DNA of 64,000 nt, taken from assembly GCA_013813775.1 (NCBI GenBank), contig JACCRE010000240.1, positions 62,001-126,000 of the forward strand, read 5' to 3'. Under the pieces are notes generated by a model. It was not told the origin of the DNA. It did no database searches and saw only the letters and a list, made by a program, of their open reading frames with translations. This document shows positions 36,345-45,864 of the stretch, in pieces. Position 1 is the stretch's first letter. Each line of letters begins with the position of its first letter. The position numbers were made by a program, and so were the translations under genes. The stretch is from Planctomycetaceae bacterium. GTDB taxonomy: Bacteria; Planctomycetota; Planctomycetia; Planctomycetales; Planctomycetaceae.

Positions 36345-39300
36345 ATGAGTTTTCCGTTTTCGATCGATTCCCGGGCCGCCGAGCGCCCGCCCGCCGAGGC
36401 GATCCTCGGATACCTCAACTTCTCAACGGGGCGATCCGAGGCGAACGTACAAGCGGCCCTCAATGCGTTGTTCATTCGCTCGCAACCCTCTTCGTGGGAC
36501 GATGTCGAATCAACTCTCTCTAAGGAGCTCGCGCGACTTTCCGCAGAGTCACCGGCGTTCGCGGACGTCGCCCAGGCTCGGTCCGTCCTTTCCCTCGTTT
36601 TTGACGCGCTGCTGCCGGCTTACCTGCGTCACCACGCCGACCTGCTGTTTCATCTCACGGCGGCCGACCTGCTGAACCCGTTCTTCCTCGTACGGCTGTT
36701 CGAGGCCGTTCTCGCGGCAGGCGGGCCATGGCGCGAAACAGAGAGAGTCATCGCGACGGCGCTCTCGAAACTGAATGACTATGTCGGCCATCGTCCGATC
36801 GCTGTGCTCGAAAACGAGCGAAAAACGGAGGTTTACCCTCACGAACGCTTTCGCCCGGTTCCACTCTTTCTGCGAGGCGCGGGCGTCGCCGTCGGCCCGT
36901 ATCACGATCTCATCCGCGCCACGCTCGAACACATCGTTGCGACGCCGCCCGACCTTCTTGAAGAAACATCGTTCGACCCGCAACGCCTTGATGAGCTTGC
37001 CTTGGATGTGCGCGCCCACGACGCGATGCACCCCGTGTTCAAGCGGACGAACTATTTGTTCGGGGAGTGGGATCCGCATCAGATCGACTCGCACGGACAT
37101 TACCGGCGATTCGTCGTTCGAAAAGTCATTCTCGATTCGCTCGTCGGCTGGATGAGGTCTGCCACGGACCTTCCGCCGGCGGAACGGCTGCACGACGCCT
37201 CCGCTGTGCTGTGCGGCACGATTCTGATGGCCTCGGCGATCAGCGGCTGGGGACCAGCGGCACACGACTCCACAGTGTCATTGGCGAGCCTGTTGCCGAT
37301 CGTCGCCCGGCAACGCGATGCCTTCTATGCGCGAACCATGTCGCGCGTCAAAGGGGCCAGGGCCGCGCGACTGGCGGCGATCATCGAGGCGACCCGTCAG
37401 CCTTTCGGCCACGTCAGGCAGCAGCTCAATATCGATCTGGCGAACTTCGCAGCGTCGCAGATGCAGCGTCGAACGGTCGCCGAGCAGTTCGCGCGGATGG
37501 GCTTCCCAGAAGCCGCTCGAAGCGAGGCGGAGCACATTCCCGCCGCGTCGGTGCGGATCGAATGTGAACTGAGCATTCGCCTCGAAACCGCATTGCGAGC
37601 GGCTGCACGCGGCAATGTCGTCGAGGCCGCCGACCGTCTCAGCGAGGCGACGGACTTGATCATTCGCGGCGTCGAGTGCGGCGCGTTGATCGATCCCTGG
37701 AACATTCTGGGTTTTCAGGGCATCTTCCCGCTCTTCATCGCCCGTGAAGACGCCGTGCCCGACCCGCGTGCGGAGTGGCTCATCGATCTGATGGGCCGTC
37801 TTTTCGCTGCGGGCAGTCACGTCCTGACAGAAGCGGCCGCCCTCGGCGATGCAGCGGTCGTGACTCGAGTGCGCGATTGGCTGGAGAACACCGCGATTTG
37901 GTGGGACCGCTTCGCGACGACGACCGTCAGCGACCTGCCGGTGGTGCAGGGCGGAGCGCTCGCCCTCTCGGCGGCTGCGGTCGCCGGAACCATCGCCGAA
38001 TGGCGTGCGGCGGGTCGAGCCGCGGGGGATCTATCGTTCTGGCGCGACCGGGTCGAACGTCTCGAATCGCCGAAGGCCTTCGCCGACGTCGTCGACGCCC
38101 TTCTGCATCGTGGCGATCTCGTGTCGGCCTCGGGGCTGCTCGTGCAGTGGCTTTCAGAGGCCGACGCGATCGGCTTCGGTGATGACGAACATTCATTCTT
38201 CAATCTGGCGCTGCGCTGGTTTCACGAACTCACCGACGGCCCGATCGCACGCCCCGCACATGAGCAGGCACGACTTTGCCGGCGCTTCTTCGATTTCCTG
38301 GAAGCCAATGCGGGCGAGCTGTGGATTGTCCCGATGTACGGTGACCCTTCGCTGCCGTCCGCGAGCGCAGACCTTCCCGAAGACGAAATCGCCGATTCCC
38401 GTGGCGAGGATGATGCCGAGAATCTCTTCGGTGCCGCCTATGAGGGGATGATCTATCGCGACAGCACGGCCGACGGCGTCGAGGGTGAAGTGCTCGATTC
38501 GTCGCCTAACGCCTCCGGCGGCGAGTTCGAGGATCGATTGAAACAACTGGAACCGCGTCTGCGGTTTCTGGAGATGCTGGCGCATTTGTGGCGGCTCGCG
38601 GCTGGCCGCATTCGCGGCGACAGCGACTTCGACGGCGCTGCCCGCCAGTGGCGGGCCCATGCGAAGCGCATGTCCGATGATCTCGCGAGCCTGGCGCAAA
38701 CCGTCGCCCGCCAACCGCTGCTGGGCGGATCGGGAGACCTCGAGTCGAACGTCGAATACGACGCGCAGCTCCAGTCGAAGAATCATCTGTCGCATCTGAT
38801 CGCGAACGCCGCCGTCCGCATGGCGTCGGCGGAGCGGTTGCTTCGGAGCCGCGGTCGGGACGTCCCGCAGCAGGGTGACGAGGCGACGGCGGTGCTAAGA
38901 AATGTGATGGCCGGAGACGTCGCCGGACTCCGCGGCGCCCTGCCGGGACTGCTGCGCCACCTCGCCGGCCAGCCGCTGCTTTACGTCGCCGTCGAGAACG
39001 GCGGAGACCCGAACGACGTGATCGCCGCCCGGATGAATCACGATCTGCTCACGATTCTCGCGACGGAATTGCCCCGCCTCGGCCTGCTGCGTGAGACGCG
39101 CCAGGTGCTGCTCACGGCGCTGCGCATGGAGCGTCGATCGCGACCGGGCGGACTTTCGGTCACGGAATTCGACCGACTGTATCGCACGACGCTCGACACC
39201 ATGTTTCGCACAGTCGTCAACGTACGCGACGCACGTCGCCGCTCGACCATTCGCGGAGGTCGAGCCAGACGCGCGGAACGGGTGCTGCCGTATGGACCGG

Positions 39301-40400
39301 CGATCCGTCGGCGTCTCTCGCCGCCTCAAACGTCATGGTCGGCGAGCCGGCGTCTGGCGTCGCCACGTCGTGAACTGACCGTAACCAATCGCGATGAAGC
39401 GACCGTCGCGATGACCGCAGCGGTCGTCGATCGTTATGCGGGACTATGGCTCAGACACGCTTCGACGATGCGACTGACCGCCGTCGAGGCTCTGAACGAC
39501 TCGACGGCCTGGTCGGAAGCGAAACGATTCATCCATCGTTACGGGGGCGAACTCTTTCACGCCCGCGTGCTGCCGCTGAGCAACCTGCGGGCGATCCTGG
39601 CGGAAGGCGTCGAGACGTTTCTCGATCACCTCATCGAGCAAGACGACCCGCTCCACCCGTCGCCTCTCGTCGCTCAGATTCGGCAGAACGAGAGATTCCG
39701 TCACCAGGCGGCCCGGCTTCTCGGTCTGATCTACGCCGCCGTCGTCGACGAGATCGAACGCTTCGTCGAATACAACTCGACCACGACGCAGTCGGACTAC
39801 GGCGAGCGCTTCGACTCCTTTCTAGACTTTCTGCGCCTAGAATCCGCTTATCGGCGCGACGAGTGGGACTTGACTCCTTTACGCATCGCCCATGAAGTGC
39901 TCGCATCCACCGGCCGAGACGCGGCGGCGAGGCTTTGGGAAGAAGTCGTCCGCGAGCGAACGGCGGCGGCGGCGAAGAAGCATCGGTCGCGGCTCCAGTC
40001 GCTTGAAAAGCGGCACGCAATGCGGCTCCCGTCGATCTCCGATCACCTCGCTGAGGAGTTCGTCAAGCCGTTCGCCATCGATCGGATTCTCGCCTTGGTT
40101 CCGGCGGCCGTGCGAGACGCTAAAACCGGACGGCGCGACTCGGCGGCGTTTCGGACTATCCACCGAGAGCTTGAGGATTATCTCGCGACGAGCACCGGCT
40201 CGGCGGCCGAACTTCCGGAATGGCTCGGGCGGCTCGACGCCGCAGTGACACGAGCCTTGTCGGGACCGCCGTTAGACTTTGAGGAACGACACACCGTGAC
40301 CGGCCGTCCCATCCCAAGGCTGAGGCCCGCTCAAGTCCTCCGACAGATCACGACGGGCCGCAGCACTCGACGCCGCGATTGGCCGGCGAGCGGCGCATAA
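36345..40400 (+). CDS. 1351-aa cytosolic orphan protein
   Basis: Not recognised. I chose the ATG at 36345; the frame opens at 36243, but the extra residues look random. There is no signal peptide or TM segment. The sequence is almost entirely helical, Ala/Leu/Arg/Glu-rich, with an acidic patch near 685-750 (PEDEIADSRGEDDAEN) and a basic Arg-rich patch near 1000-1040. Distinct conserved-looking segments include NYLFGEWDPHQIDSHGHYRRFV (about 235-256) and WNILGFQGIFPLFI (about 478-491). Helical-repeat scaffold architecture is likely. It starts 173 bases from tyrA in the opposite direction and ends at a hairpin before the convergent EF-G-like gene. Size and single-gene status suggest a clade-specific role. 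Confidence 0.78.
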   Translation: MSFPFSIDSRAAERPPAEAILGYLNFSTGRSEANVQAALNALFIRSQPSSWDDVESTLSKELARLSAESPAFADVAQARSVLSLVFDALLPAYLRHHADLLFHLTAADLLNPFFLVRLFEAVLAAGGPWRETERVIATALSKLNDYVGHRPIAVLENERKTEVYPHERFRPVPLFLRGAGVAVGPYHDLIRATLEHIVATPPDLLEETSFDPQRLDELALDVRAHDAMHPVFKRTNYLFGEWDPHQIDSHGHYRRFVVRKVILDSLVGWMRSATDLPPAERLHDASAVLCGTILMASAISGWGPAAHDSTVSLASLLPIVARQRDAFYARTMSRVKGARAARLAAIIEATRQPFGHVRQQLNIDLANFAASQMQRRTVAEQFARMGFPEAARSEAEHIPAASVRIECELSIRLETALRAAARGNVVEAADRLSEATDLIIRGVECGALIDPWNILGFQGIFPLFIAREDAVPDPRAEWLIDLMGRLFAAGSHVLTEAAALGDAAVVTRVRDWLENTAIWWDRFATTTVSDLPVVQGGALALSAAAVAGTIAEWRAAGRAAGDLSFWRDRVERLESPKAFADVVDALLHRGDLVSASGLLVQWLSEADAIGFGDDEHSFFNLALRWFHELTDGPIARPAHEQARLCRRFFDFLEANAGELWIVPMYGDPSLPSASADLPEDEIADSRGEDDAENLFGAAYEGMIYRDSTADGVEGEVLDSSPNASGGEFEDRLKQLEPRLRFLEMLAHLWRLAAGRIRGDSDFDGAARQWRAHAKRMSDDLASLAQTVARQPLLGGSGDLESNVEYDAQLQSKNHLSHLIANAAVRMASAERLLRSRGRDVPQQGDEATAVLRNVMAGDVAGLRGALPGLLRHLAGQPLLYVAVENGGDPNDVIAARMNHDLLTILATELPRLGLLRETRQVLLTALRMERRSRPGGLSVTEFDRLYRTTLDTMFRTVVNVRDARRRSTIRGGRARRAERVLPYGPAIRRRLSPPQTSWSASRRLASPRRELTVTNRDEATVAMTAAVVDRYAGLWLRHASTMRLTAVEALNDSTAWSEAKRFIHRYGGELFHARVLPLSNLRAILAEGVETFLDHLIEQDDPLHPSPLVAQIRQNERFRHQAARLLGLIYAAVVDEIERFVEYNSTTTQSDYGERFDSFLDFLRLESAYRRDEWDLTPLRIAHEVLASTGRDAAARLWEEVVRERTAAAAKKHRSRLQSLEKRHAMRLPSISDHLAEEFVKPFAIDRILALVPAAVRDAKTGRRDSAAFRTIHRELEDYLATSTGSAAELPEWLGRLDAAVTRALSGPPLDFEERHTVTGRPIPRLRPAQVLRQITTGRSTRRRDWPASGA

Positions 40401-40406
40401 GAAACA

Positions 40407-40435
40407 CAGCCCGGCAACACGCGGCCGCCGGGCTG
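40407..40435. terminator. Hairpin between convergent genes
   Basis: CAGCCCGGC (40407-40415) and GCCGGGCTG (40427-40435) form a perfect 9-bp stem with an 11-base loop. The hairpin lies just after the stop of the 1351-aa gene and before the stop of the convergent EF-G-like gene. There is no strong T-run. A two-way termination or mRNA 3'-end structure is likely. Confidence 0.6.
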
Positions 40436-40455
40436 CTGATTCCAAGGATCACTCG

Positions 40456-42564
40456 TCACGCATCGGAGTGACCATTCGACTTGGCGGCCGCGACGATCTT
40501 CTGTTGCTCGTGAGGTGGGACAAGTTCGTAATGGCTGGGTTCCATCGTGAACGAGCCCTGGCCCCCGGTCATGCCGGAGAGGGTGCGTGCATAGGTCGTC
40601 ATCTCCGCCAGCGGAACGGTCGCCTGCAAGACGGTCATGCCGCCCGGCAGAGTTTCCATGCCCTGCATGTGGCCTCGCCGGCCCGTCAGGTCGCTCGTCA
40701 CGTCTCCAAGCTTCGCCTCCGGGATTGTGATCTCCGCCTTCACGACCGGTTCGAGCAACGCCGGCGACGCTTCGAGGAACGCCTGCTTGAAGCATTGCCT
40801 GGCTGCGGTCTTGAAGGCCGTCTCGTTGCTGTCGACGGGGTGGTCCTTCCCGAAGAACAAAGCGACGGCCACGTCGCGGATCGAGTAACCGGCGAGCGCG
40901 CCGTGTTCCATCTGCTCGCGAACCCCCTTCTCGACGGCGGGAATGAACTGGTTGGGAACTGATCCGCCCGAGACGCAATCGAGGAACGCGAAGTTCAACT
41001 CCTTGTCATAGTGCGAGCTTCGCAAACCCGCATACCGGTCTCTGGTGAAGTGCGTTTCCGGGTCAATGTCCGGCGGCAGGGCGTAGACACGCAGATGGAC
41101 CTCCGCGAACTGCCCCGCTCCGCCCGACTGCTTCTTGTGGCGGTAGCTCGCCTCCGATTCGCCGGTTACGGTCTCCCGATACGGCACTTTCGGAGGGTGC
41201 GTCACGACCTCGACGTGATCTCGCTTCGAGAGACGGTCGCGAACGATCTGCAGATGCAGTTCGCTCATGCCCTGCATCACCATCTCATGCGTCTGCTCGT
41301 CGCGGACGACGCGGATCGTCGGATCCTCCTCCTCGATCTTGTGCAGCGCCGTCGAAATCTTCTGCTGGTCGGCCCGGCTCTTCGGCTCGACCGCCAGGCC
41401 GATCATCGGCGTCGGGAAGGGAATCGGCGGCAACGACATCGTCGAGCCGTTGTTCGTCACGGTGTCGCCCACGTGCAGGTCTTCGACTTTGGCGACGGCG
41501 ACGATGTCACCCGGCACCGCTTCGTCGGCAGCCGTTTGCTCGTTGCCTTGCGAGTCGAGAATCTGGTGGACTTTAAAGGCCTTGCCGCCGCGGACCGTGT
41601 GGACGTTCTCGTCCTTGTGCAGCCGACCGGAATAGACGCGGATGTAACACAACTTCCCGACGAAGGGATCGATGCGCGTCTTGAAGACCTGCCCGATGAA
41701 CGGCCCGTCGGCCTGCGGAACAAGCTCGACGTCCTTTCCATCGGTATCGGTGGCGTGATGGATGACCACGGCGGGCGACGGAACCAGATCGGAAAGCACG
41801 TCCATCAATTCTTCGATTCCGACGCCTTTCGTCGCCGAGACGAACATCACGGGTATCAGGCTGCCCGTTTGCATGGCCGCGGTCACGCCTGAGGCGACCT
41901 GCTCGGCCGTCGGCTCCTCGCCTTCGAAGTACTTCGCCATCAACTCTTCGTCGGCCTCGACGATCGCCTCGATGAGCTCCTGATGGGCCTGCTTCGGATC
42001 GATCGGGCAGTCGTCGCCTTGCGCTTTCGGATCGACGACGTCCACGACGCGAGACAACCCCGGTCCGCTGCCGCAGGGAACGTTGAGGGCCACGCAGCCG
42101 GGGCCGAACGCTTCGCGGAGCCGTGTGAGGATCTCATCGGGATGCGTGTGATCCTGGTCGCACTTGTTGACGACGATCATCCGCGCGAGATGCTCGTCAC
42201 CCGCGATGTGAAACGCGCGCCGGGTGTTCGGCTCGATGCCGGCGGAGGCGTTGACCACGATCACCGCCGTCTCGACGGCTCGCAGCGCACCGACCATCTG
42301 TCCGACGAAGTCCGGGTATCCGGGCGTGTCGATAAGGTTGATGCGTCGTCCGTGATGCTCGAAATGGGCGAGGTGAGAGAAGATCGACATGTGCCGCGCT
42401 CGTTCCTCGTCGTCCGAATCGAGAAACGGTTGGCCGTTGCCGCCGGTGTTCGCCTTAATCGCACCGGATCGCATGAGAAGCTGATCGGCAATGCTCGTCT
42501 TTCCCGACGCGCCATGTCCGACCAGCGCCACGTTCCTGATGTCGTCGAGCGTGTGACCACTCAT
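40456..42564 (-). CDS. EF-G-like translational GTPase (second EF-G type)
   Basis: A 702-aa GTPase. G motifs: GHGASGKTS (P-loop, near residue 16), DTPG (in LIDTPGYPDF), NKCD (in VVNKCDQD) and SAT (FVSATKG). Domain order follows EF-G: GTPase, domain II, domains III-IV (YRETVTGESEASYRHKKQSGGAGQFAEV) and V (GRRGHMQGME). The divergent P-loop (normal EF-G has AHIDAGKTT) and other differences fit the EF-G-like subfamily, not canonical FusA. No rpsL/rpsG/tuf neighbours are seen. The ATG at 42564 follows a textbook AAAGGAGGA. The role could be recycling, rescue or stress translation (inference). Confidence 0.87.
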   Translation of the reverse strand: MSGHTLDDIRNVALVGHGASGKTSIADQLLMRSGAIKANTGGNGQPFLDSDDEERARHMSIFSHLAHFEHHGRRINLIDTPGYPDFVGQMVGALRAVETAVIVVNASAGIEPNTRRAFHIAGDEHLARMIVVNKCDQDHTHPDEILTRLREAFGPGCVALNVPCGSGPGLSRVVDVVDPKAQGDDCPIDPKQAHQELIEAIVEADEELMAKYFEGEEPTAEQVASGVTAAMQTGSLIPVMFVSATKGVGIEELMDVLSDLVPSPAVVIHHATDTDGKDVELVPQADGPFIGQVFKTRIDPFVGKLCYIRVYSGRLHKDENVHTVRGGKAFKVHQILDSQGNEQTAADEAVPGDIVAVAKVEDLHVGDTVTNNGSTMSLPPIPFPTPMIGLAVEPKSRADQQKISTALHKIEEEDPTIRVVRDEQTHEMVMQGMSELHLQIVRDRLSKRDHVEVVTHPPKVPYRETVTGESEASYRHKKQSGGAGQFAEVHLRVYALPPDIDPETHFTRDRYAGLRSSHYDKELNFAFLDCVSGGSVPNQFIPAVEKGVREQMEHGALAGYSIRDVAVALFFGKDHPVDSNETAFKTAARQCFKQAFLEASPALLEPVVKAEITIPEAKLGDVTSDLTGRRGHMQGMETLPGGMTVLQATVPLAEMTTYARTLSGMTGGQGSFTMEPSHYELVPPHEQQKIVAAAKSNGHSDA

Positions 42565-42842
42565 CGCCGTCCTCCTTTCGTCGGGCCGGACGGAAGTGCC
42601 GCCGGGATCCCGACAGTTGAGGCCGTGTCGCGACAACAGCCGCGAGCGCGGCGGGCTTCGGTCCTCCGGAAGGATGGCCGGCGGGGTCGCGGAACCGCGA
42701 CGGGACAGGCGGCCGAGCGGTCATCCGACCGGACCGATCAAGCCTAGCCGATGCAATCGTGCCGATCCAGAACCGGGTTCGGTTTTCTAATCGCTTTTCT
42801 CGAATCGACGACGACTCGGCAAATGCGGCAAGATCGGGCCGG
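42565..42842. other. Intergenic region upstream of the EF-G-like gene
   Basis: These 278 bases separate two minus-strand genes. No plausible gene is present on either strand. Near the EF-G side is the strong ribosome site; the rest should hold its promoter, but I cannot point to reliable -10/-35 boxes. Confidence 0.35.
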
Positions 42843-44030
42843 TCAGAACGGCACCGGCAGCGAAAAGGCGTGCTGTTCGAATACCGCATGGCGGCCGTGT
42901 TCGTTGATGAACTGGGCCAGAACAACGCTGCCCGAATATGTGAGACCGACGACGATGAACCCCGCGACGGCCAAACTCACCCAGAACAGGTTACGGCTCC
43001 GTTCTCGCCCCGTCGATCGCCGGTACGCCCAGCCGGTCGCGATGCGAGCGGGCAGCATCGCCGCCACGAAGAGGGGCGTAATCATCCAGAGCGCGTCGCG
43101 CGGCGGGGCGATGATCTTGAACAGAAACAACGGTACGGCGAGGACCGCCGTCACCAACCCGGCGATCAACCACGCAACCGGGGCCCGACCGAAGATCCGG
43201 AACGCGGAGCGGAATGAGAACCCCGCCCGCAGCCGGTCTTCAGCCGCGAAGTGAGCCTGTAAAACCAACAGCACTGGGAACACGGCGGCGAGCAAAAGGA
43301 ACCCGGCGAGCTTAAGGAACAACCGCCCCGCATCTGCTGGCCCCGCAGCCGCGATGAGTGCGTAGGGAAGAAACAGCCACGCGAAGGCGACGGCCAGGCC
43401 TCGCGCACCGATCCAGAATAACTTCGGTACGCTCAAGGCCTTCCACGTGTCGTGGAGACGCTCGGAGATGAGTGTCCCGAATGTGCCGACACGCACCGTC
43501 TGAATCGCCGTCCGCACGTTCTTGATCGGGCGCACGAAGCTCAACAGCGAACCGCCCCGGGCATACGCAAAAAAGAGGTGCGTCGCGGCAATGACCGCCA
43601 ACCCGATCGTCAGCAGCCTCAAGAGCCGCGCCGTTCGCCCTGCCGCGTCGATCAGAGCGGCGTCGCGTGCCGCGTCGGAAAGCAAGGCCAGCGGCAACAG
43701 GAATGCCGCCGTGCCGAACGCGATCGCGGCAATTCGGGGTGCGTATCGGACCCACGGGAGCACGTTCCGCCAGCGCTCTCCGCGACCGACTCGGCCTTCG
43801 GCTTCGAGCAGATAGCCCAGCACGTAAAAATTCACGAGTGGCACGGCCGCCAGTGCCGCCAAGACTCCAATGAGCACAACCGCTGAAACCGCGATGCGTC
43901 CACCCCAAACGGTACGCCGATAAAGCCGGCGAAGCTTTCGGCCGAACCGGCGTCGTCGGGTGTATCGCGGCCGGTACTGCGGACGCGGCAGAACTATCTC
44001 ATGATTGTCGAGAAGTTCTATGCCGGACAT
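42843..44030 (-). CDS. Polytopic integral membrane protein
   Basis: I chose the ATG at 44030 (395 aa; frame open to 44324). After an Arg/Tyr-rich cytosolic stretch (RPRYTRRRRFGRKLRRLYRR), about seven to eight hydrophobic helices follow, including AVSAVVLIGVLAALAAVPLV, LFLKLAGFLLLAAVFPVLLVL and VAWLIAGLVTAVLAVPLFLF. A loop has NFYVLGYLLEAEGRVGRGERW. No transporter signature is recognised. It is divergent from the DUF1549/DUF1553 gene (about 174 bases apart), so a shared control region lies between them. Confidence 0.7.
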   Translation of the reverse strand: MSGIELLDNHEIVLPRPQYRPRYTRRRRFGRKLRRLYRRTVWGGRIAVSAVVLIGVLAALAAVPLVNFYVLGYLLEAEGRVGRGERWRNVLPWVRYAPRIAAIAFGTAAFLLPLALLSDAARDAALIDAAGRTARLLRLLTIGLAVIAATHLFFAYARGGSLLSFVRPIKNVRTAIQTVRVGTFGTLISERLHDTWKALSVPKLFWIGARGLAVAFAWLFLPYALIAAAGPADAGRLFLKLAGFLLLAAVFPVLLVLQAHFAAEDRLRAGFSFRSAFRIFGRAPVAWLIAGLVTAVLAVPLFLFKIIAPPRDALWMITPLFVAAMLPARIATGWAYRRSTGRERSRNLFWVSLAVAGFIVVGLTYSGSVVLAQFINEHGRHAVFEQHAFSLPVPF

Positions 44031-44204
44031 CGCGGCTCTGAGCGTGCGGACGGTGAAATGACCCGTTGAACTGTACTCCAAGCCTTTACCCCGTCGAAAT
44101 CGCATCCGTTTCGAGAAGTCTCGAAACGTCGCTGCCGTCGAAAGGGTAAACTGAAGGGGTTCTTCTGTTCGAGACGCCTGGTCCGCCACCCCCCGGAAAT
44201 CGCG

Positions 44205-45833
44205 ATGCGATCTGCAAAGGCTCAATCCTGGTTCGCGATTCTCGCCTTGGCGGGCGCGTCGGCCGGCATCGTCGCGGCCGCGGTGACAGTCGATGACACG
44301 ATCGCGGTCCGGGCAGAAAAACAAGTTTCAGTGGGCCCCGCCGCTCAATCCGAAATTGATCGTCACTTTGAGGAGGCCTGGCAGGCGAACCAGGTCTCCC
44401 CCGCTGAACTCGCTGACGACCTGATCGTCCTTCGACGCGCTTCTTTGGCGTTGCACGGGACGGTGCCGTCGCTCGAAGAGATTCGGATTTACGAAGCCGA
44501 TGAACGCCCCGACCGACTGCGAATCCGCATTCGTGCGATGCTCGACGACTCGCGATTCGCTGACTATTTCGCCGAGCGGCTCGCGCGACCGTGGGTGGGA
44601 GTGTCGACAGACCCGTTTCTCATCTACCGGCGAGATCGGTTTACCCGATGGCTCGCCAAGGAACTCCGCGAGAATCGGCCCTACGACGCGATCGCTCGTG
44701 CGGTGTTATCCACGGATGGATTATGGACGTCGGAACCCGCCGCGAACTTCGTCACCTCTGCGGTGGCGAATGATGATCTGGATGAAAATGTGTTAACGGC
44801 ACGCACCGTGCGCGGCTTTCTCGGCCAGCGAATCGATTGCGCTCAATGCCACGATCATCCGTTCGCCAACTGGAAGCAAACGGAGTTTCAGGGGCTCGCG
44901 GCGTTCTTCGGACAGTCCGCAGTCAGCTTTCAAGGCGTCGTCGATCAGCCGCGGATGTTCGAGAACGCGCTTGAGTACAAGATCGAAAACCCGGAGACCA
45001 AAGCCGAGCAGGTCATCGCACCTGGCGTCCCGTTTCTGAAGGAATGCCTCCCCGTCGACGGTTCTCGTCGCGATCGACTTGCCGCCTGGATCACGGATCC
45101 GCGGAACGAGCGATTCAGCCGCGCCGCCGTCAACCGCGTCTGGGGATTGATGTTCGGGCGCCCTTATATCGCTCCCGTCGATGACCTTCCCGATCCGGGC
45201 GACGTTTCGACGGTGTTACTCGATCGCCTCGGAGCGGCGTTCCGCGACTCGGGCTACGACCTGAGATGGCTCATCGAGACGATCATCCTGTCTCGGCCGT
45301 TCCGTGCGTCTTCGTCGCTCGACGGTGCCGATGACGACGAATATCAGAAAGCGGCCGAGCATTGGGCCGTGTTCCCCATGACCCGCCTGCGACCCGAGCA
45401 GGTCATCGGCGCCATGATCCAGGCCGGACGCCTGCAAACGATTGATCAGAACTCCAATCTGCTGGCTCGATCCATTCGTTTCTTCCGCGAACAGGACTTC
45501 GTCGGCGAGTACGGAGATGTCGGCGAGGCGGAACTGGACGCCCGATCGGGAACGGTTTCTCAAGCCTTGCTACGCATGAACGGCAAGCTGACTCGCGAGT
45601 TGTTCGAGGCCGGCCCATTCAGCGCCGCCGGACGTCTTGCGAACCTGACCGAAAACGACAGCCGCCTTGTTGAACTGTGCTTTCTGGTCACATTGGCCCG
45701 GCGACCGACACGCGAAGAGCACCAGCATTTCCTGACGCTGGTTGAAGGAACGCAGAAGGAATCGCAGGCCCGAGCGACCGAAGACATGCTCTGGTCGCTC
45801 GTGAACTCCGCGGAGTTCTCCTGGAATCACTGA
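44205..45833 (+). CDS. DUF1549/DUF1553 domain protein with CxxCH motif
   Basis: A 542-aa exported protein (N-terminal hydrophobic WFAILALAGASAGIVAAAV). Residues about 45-225 are DUF1549 (ADDLIVLRRASLALHGTVPS, LSTDGLWTSEPAANFV), ending in CAQCHDHPF (212-220), a CxxCH heme-binding-type motif. Residues about 285-535 are DUF1553 (ERFSRAAVNRVWGLMFGRPYIAPVDDL... LVELCFLVTLARRPTREEHQ). These families are very abundant in planctomycetes and are usually encoded directly before a DUF1501 protein, as here (31-base gap). A redox or envelope role is suspected; the reaction is unknown. This one lacks the N-terminal cytochrome-c or LamG additions seen in longer relatives. Confidence 0.88.
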   Translation: MRSAKAQSWFAILALAGASAGIVAAAVTVDDTIAVRAEKQVSVGPAAQSEIDRHFEEAWQANQVSPAELADDLIVLRRASLALHGTVPSLEEIRIYEADERPDRLRIRIRAMLDDSRFADYFAERLARPWVGVSTDPFLIYRRDRFTRWLAKELRENRPYDAIARAVLSTDGLWTSEPAANFVTSAVANDDLDENVLTARTVRGFLGQRIDCAQCHDHPFANWKQTEFQGLAAFFGQSAVSFQGVVDQPRMFENALEYKIENPETKAEQVIAPGVPFLKECLPVDGSRRDRLAAWITDPRNERFSRAAVNRVWGLMFGRPYIAPVDDLPDPGDVSTVLLDRLGAAFRDSGYDLRWLIETIILSRPFRASSSLDGADDDEYQKAAEHWAVFPMTRLRPEQVIGAMIQAGRLQTIDQNSNLLARSIRFFREQDFVGEYGDVGEAELDARSGTVSQALLRMNGKLTRELFEAGPFSAAGRLANLTENDSRLVELCFLVTLARRPTREEHQHFLTLVEGTQKESQARATEDMLWSLVNSAEFSWNH

Positions 45834-45864
45834 TCGCGATCAGCTTGTAAGGGACGCCTTCGCC

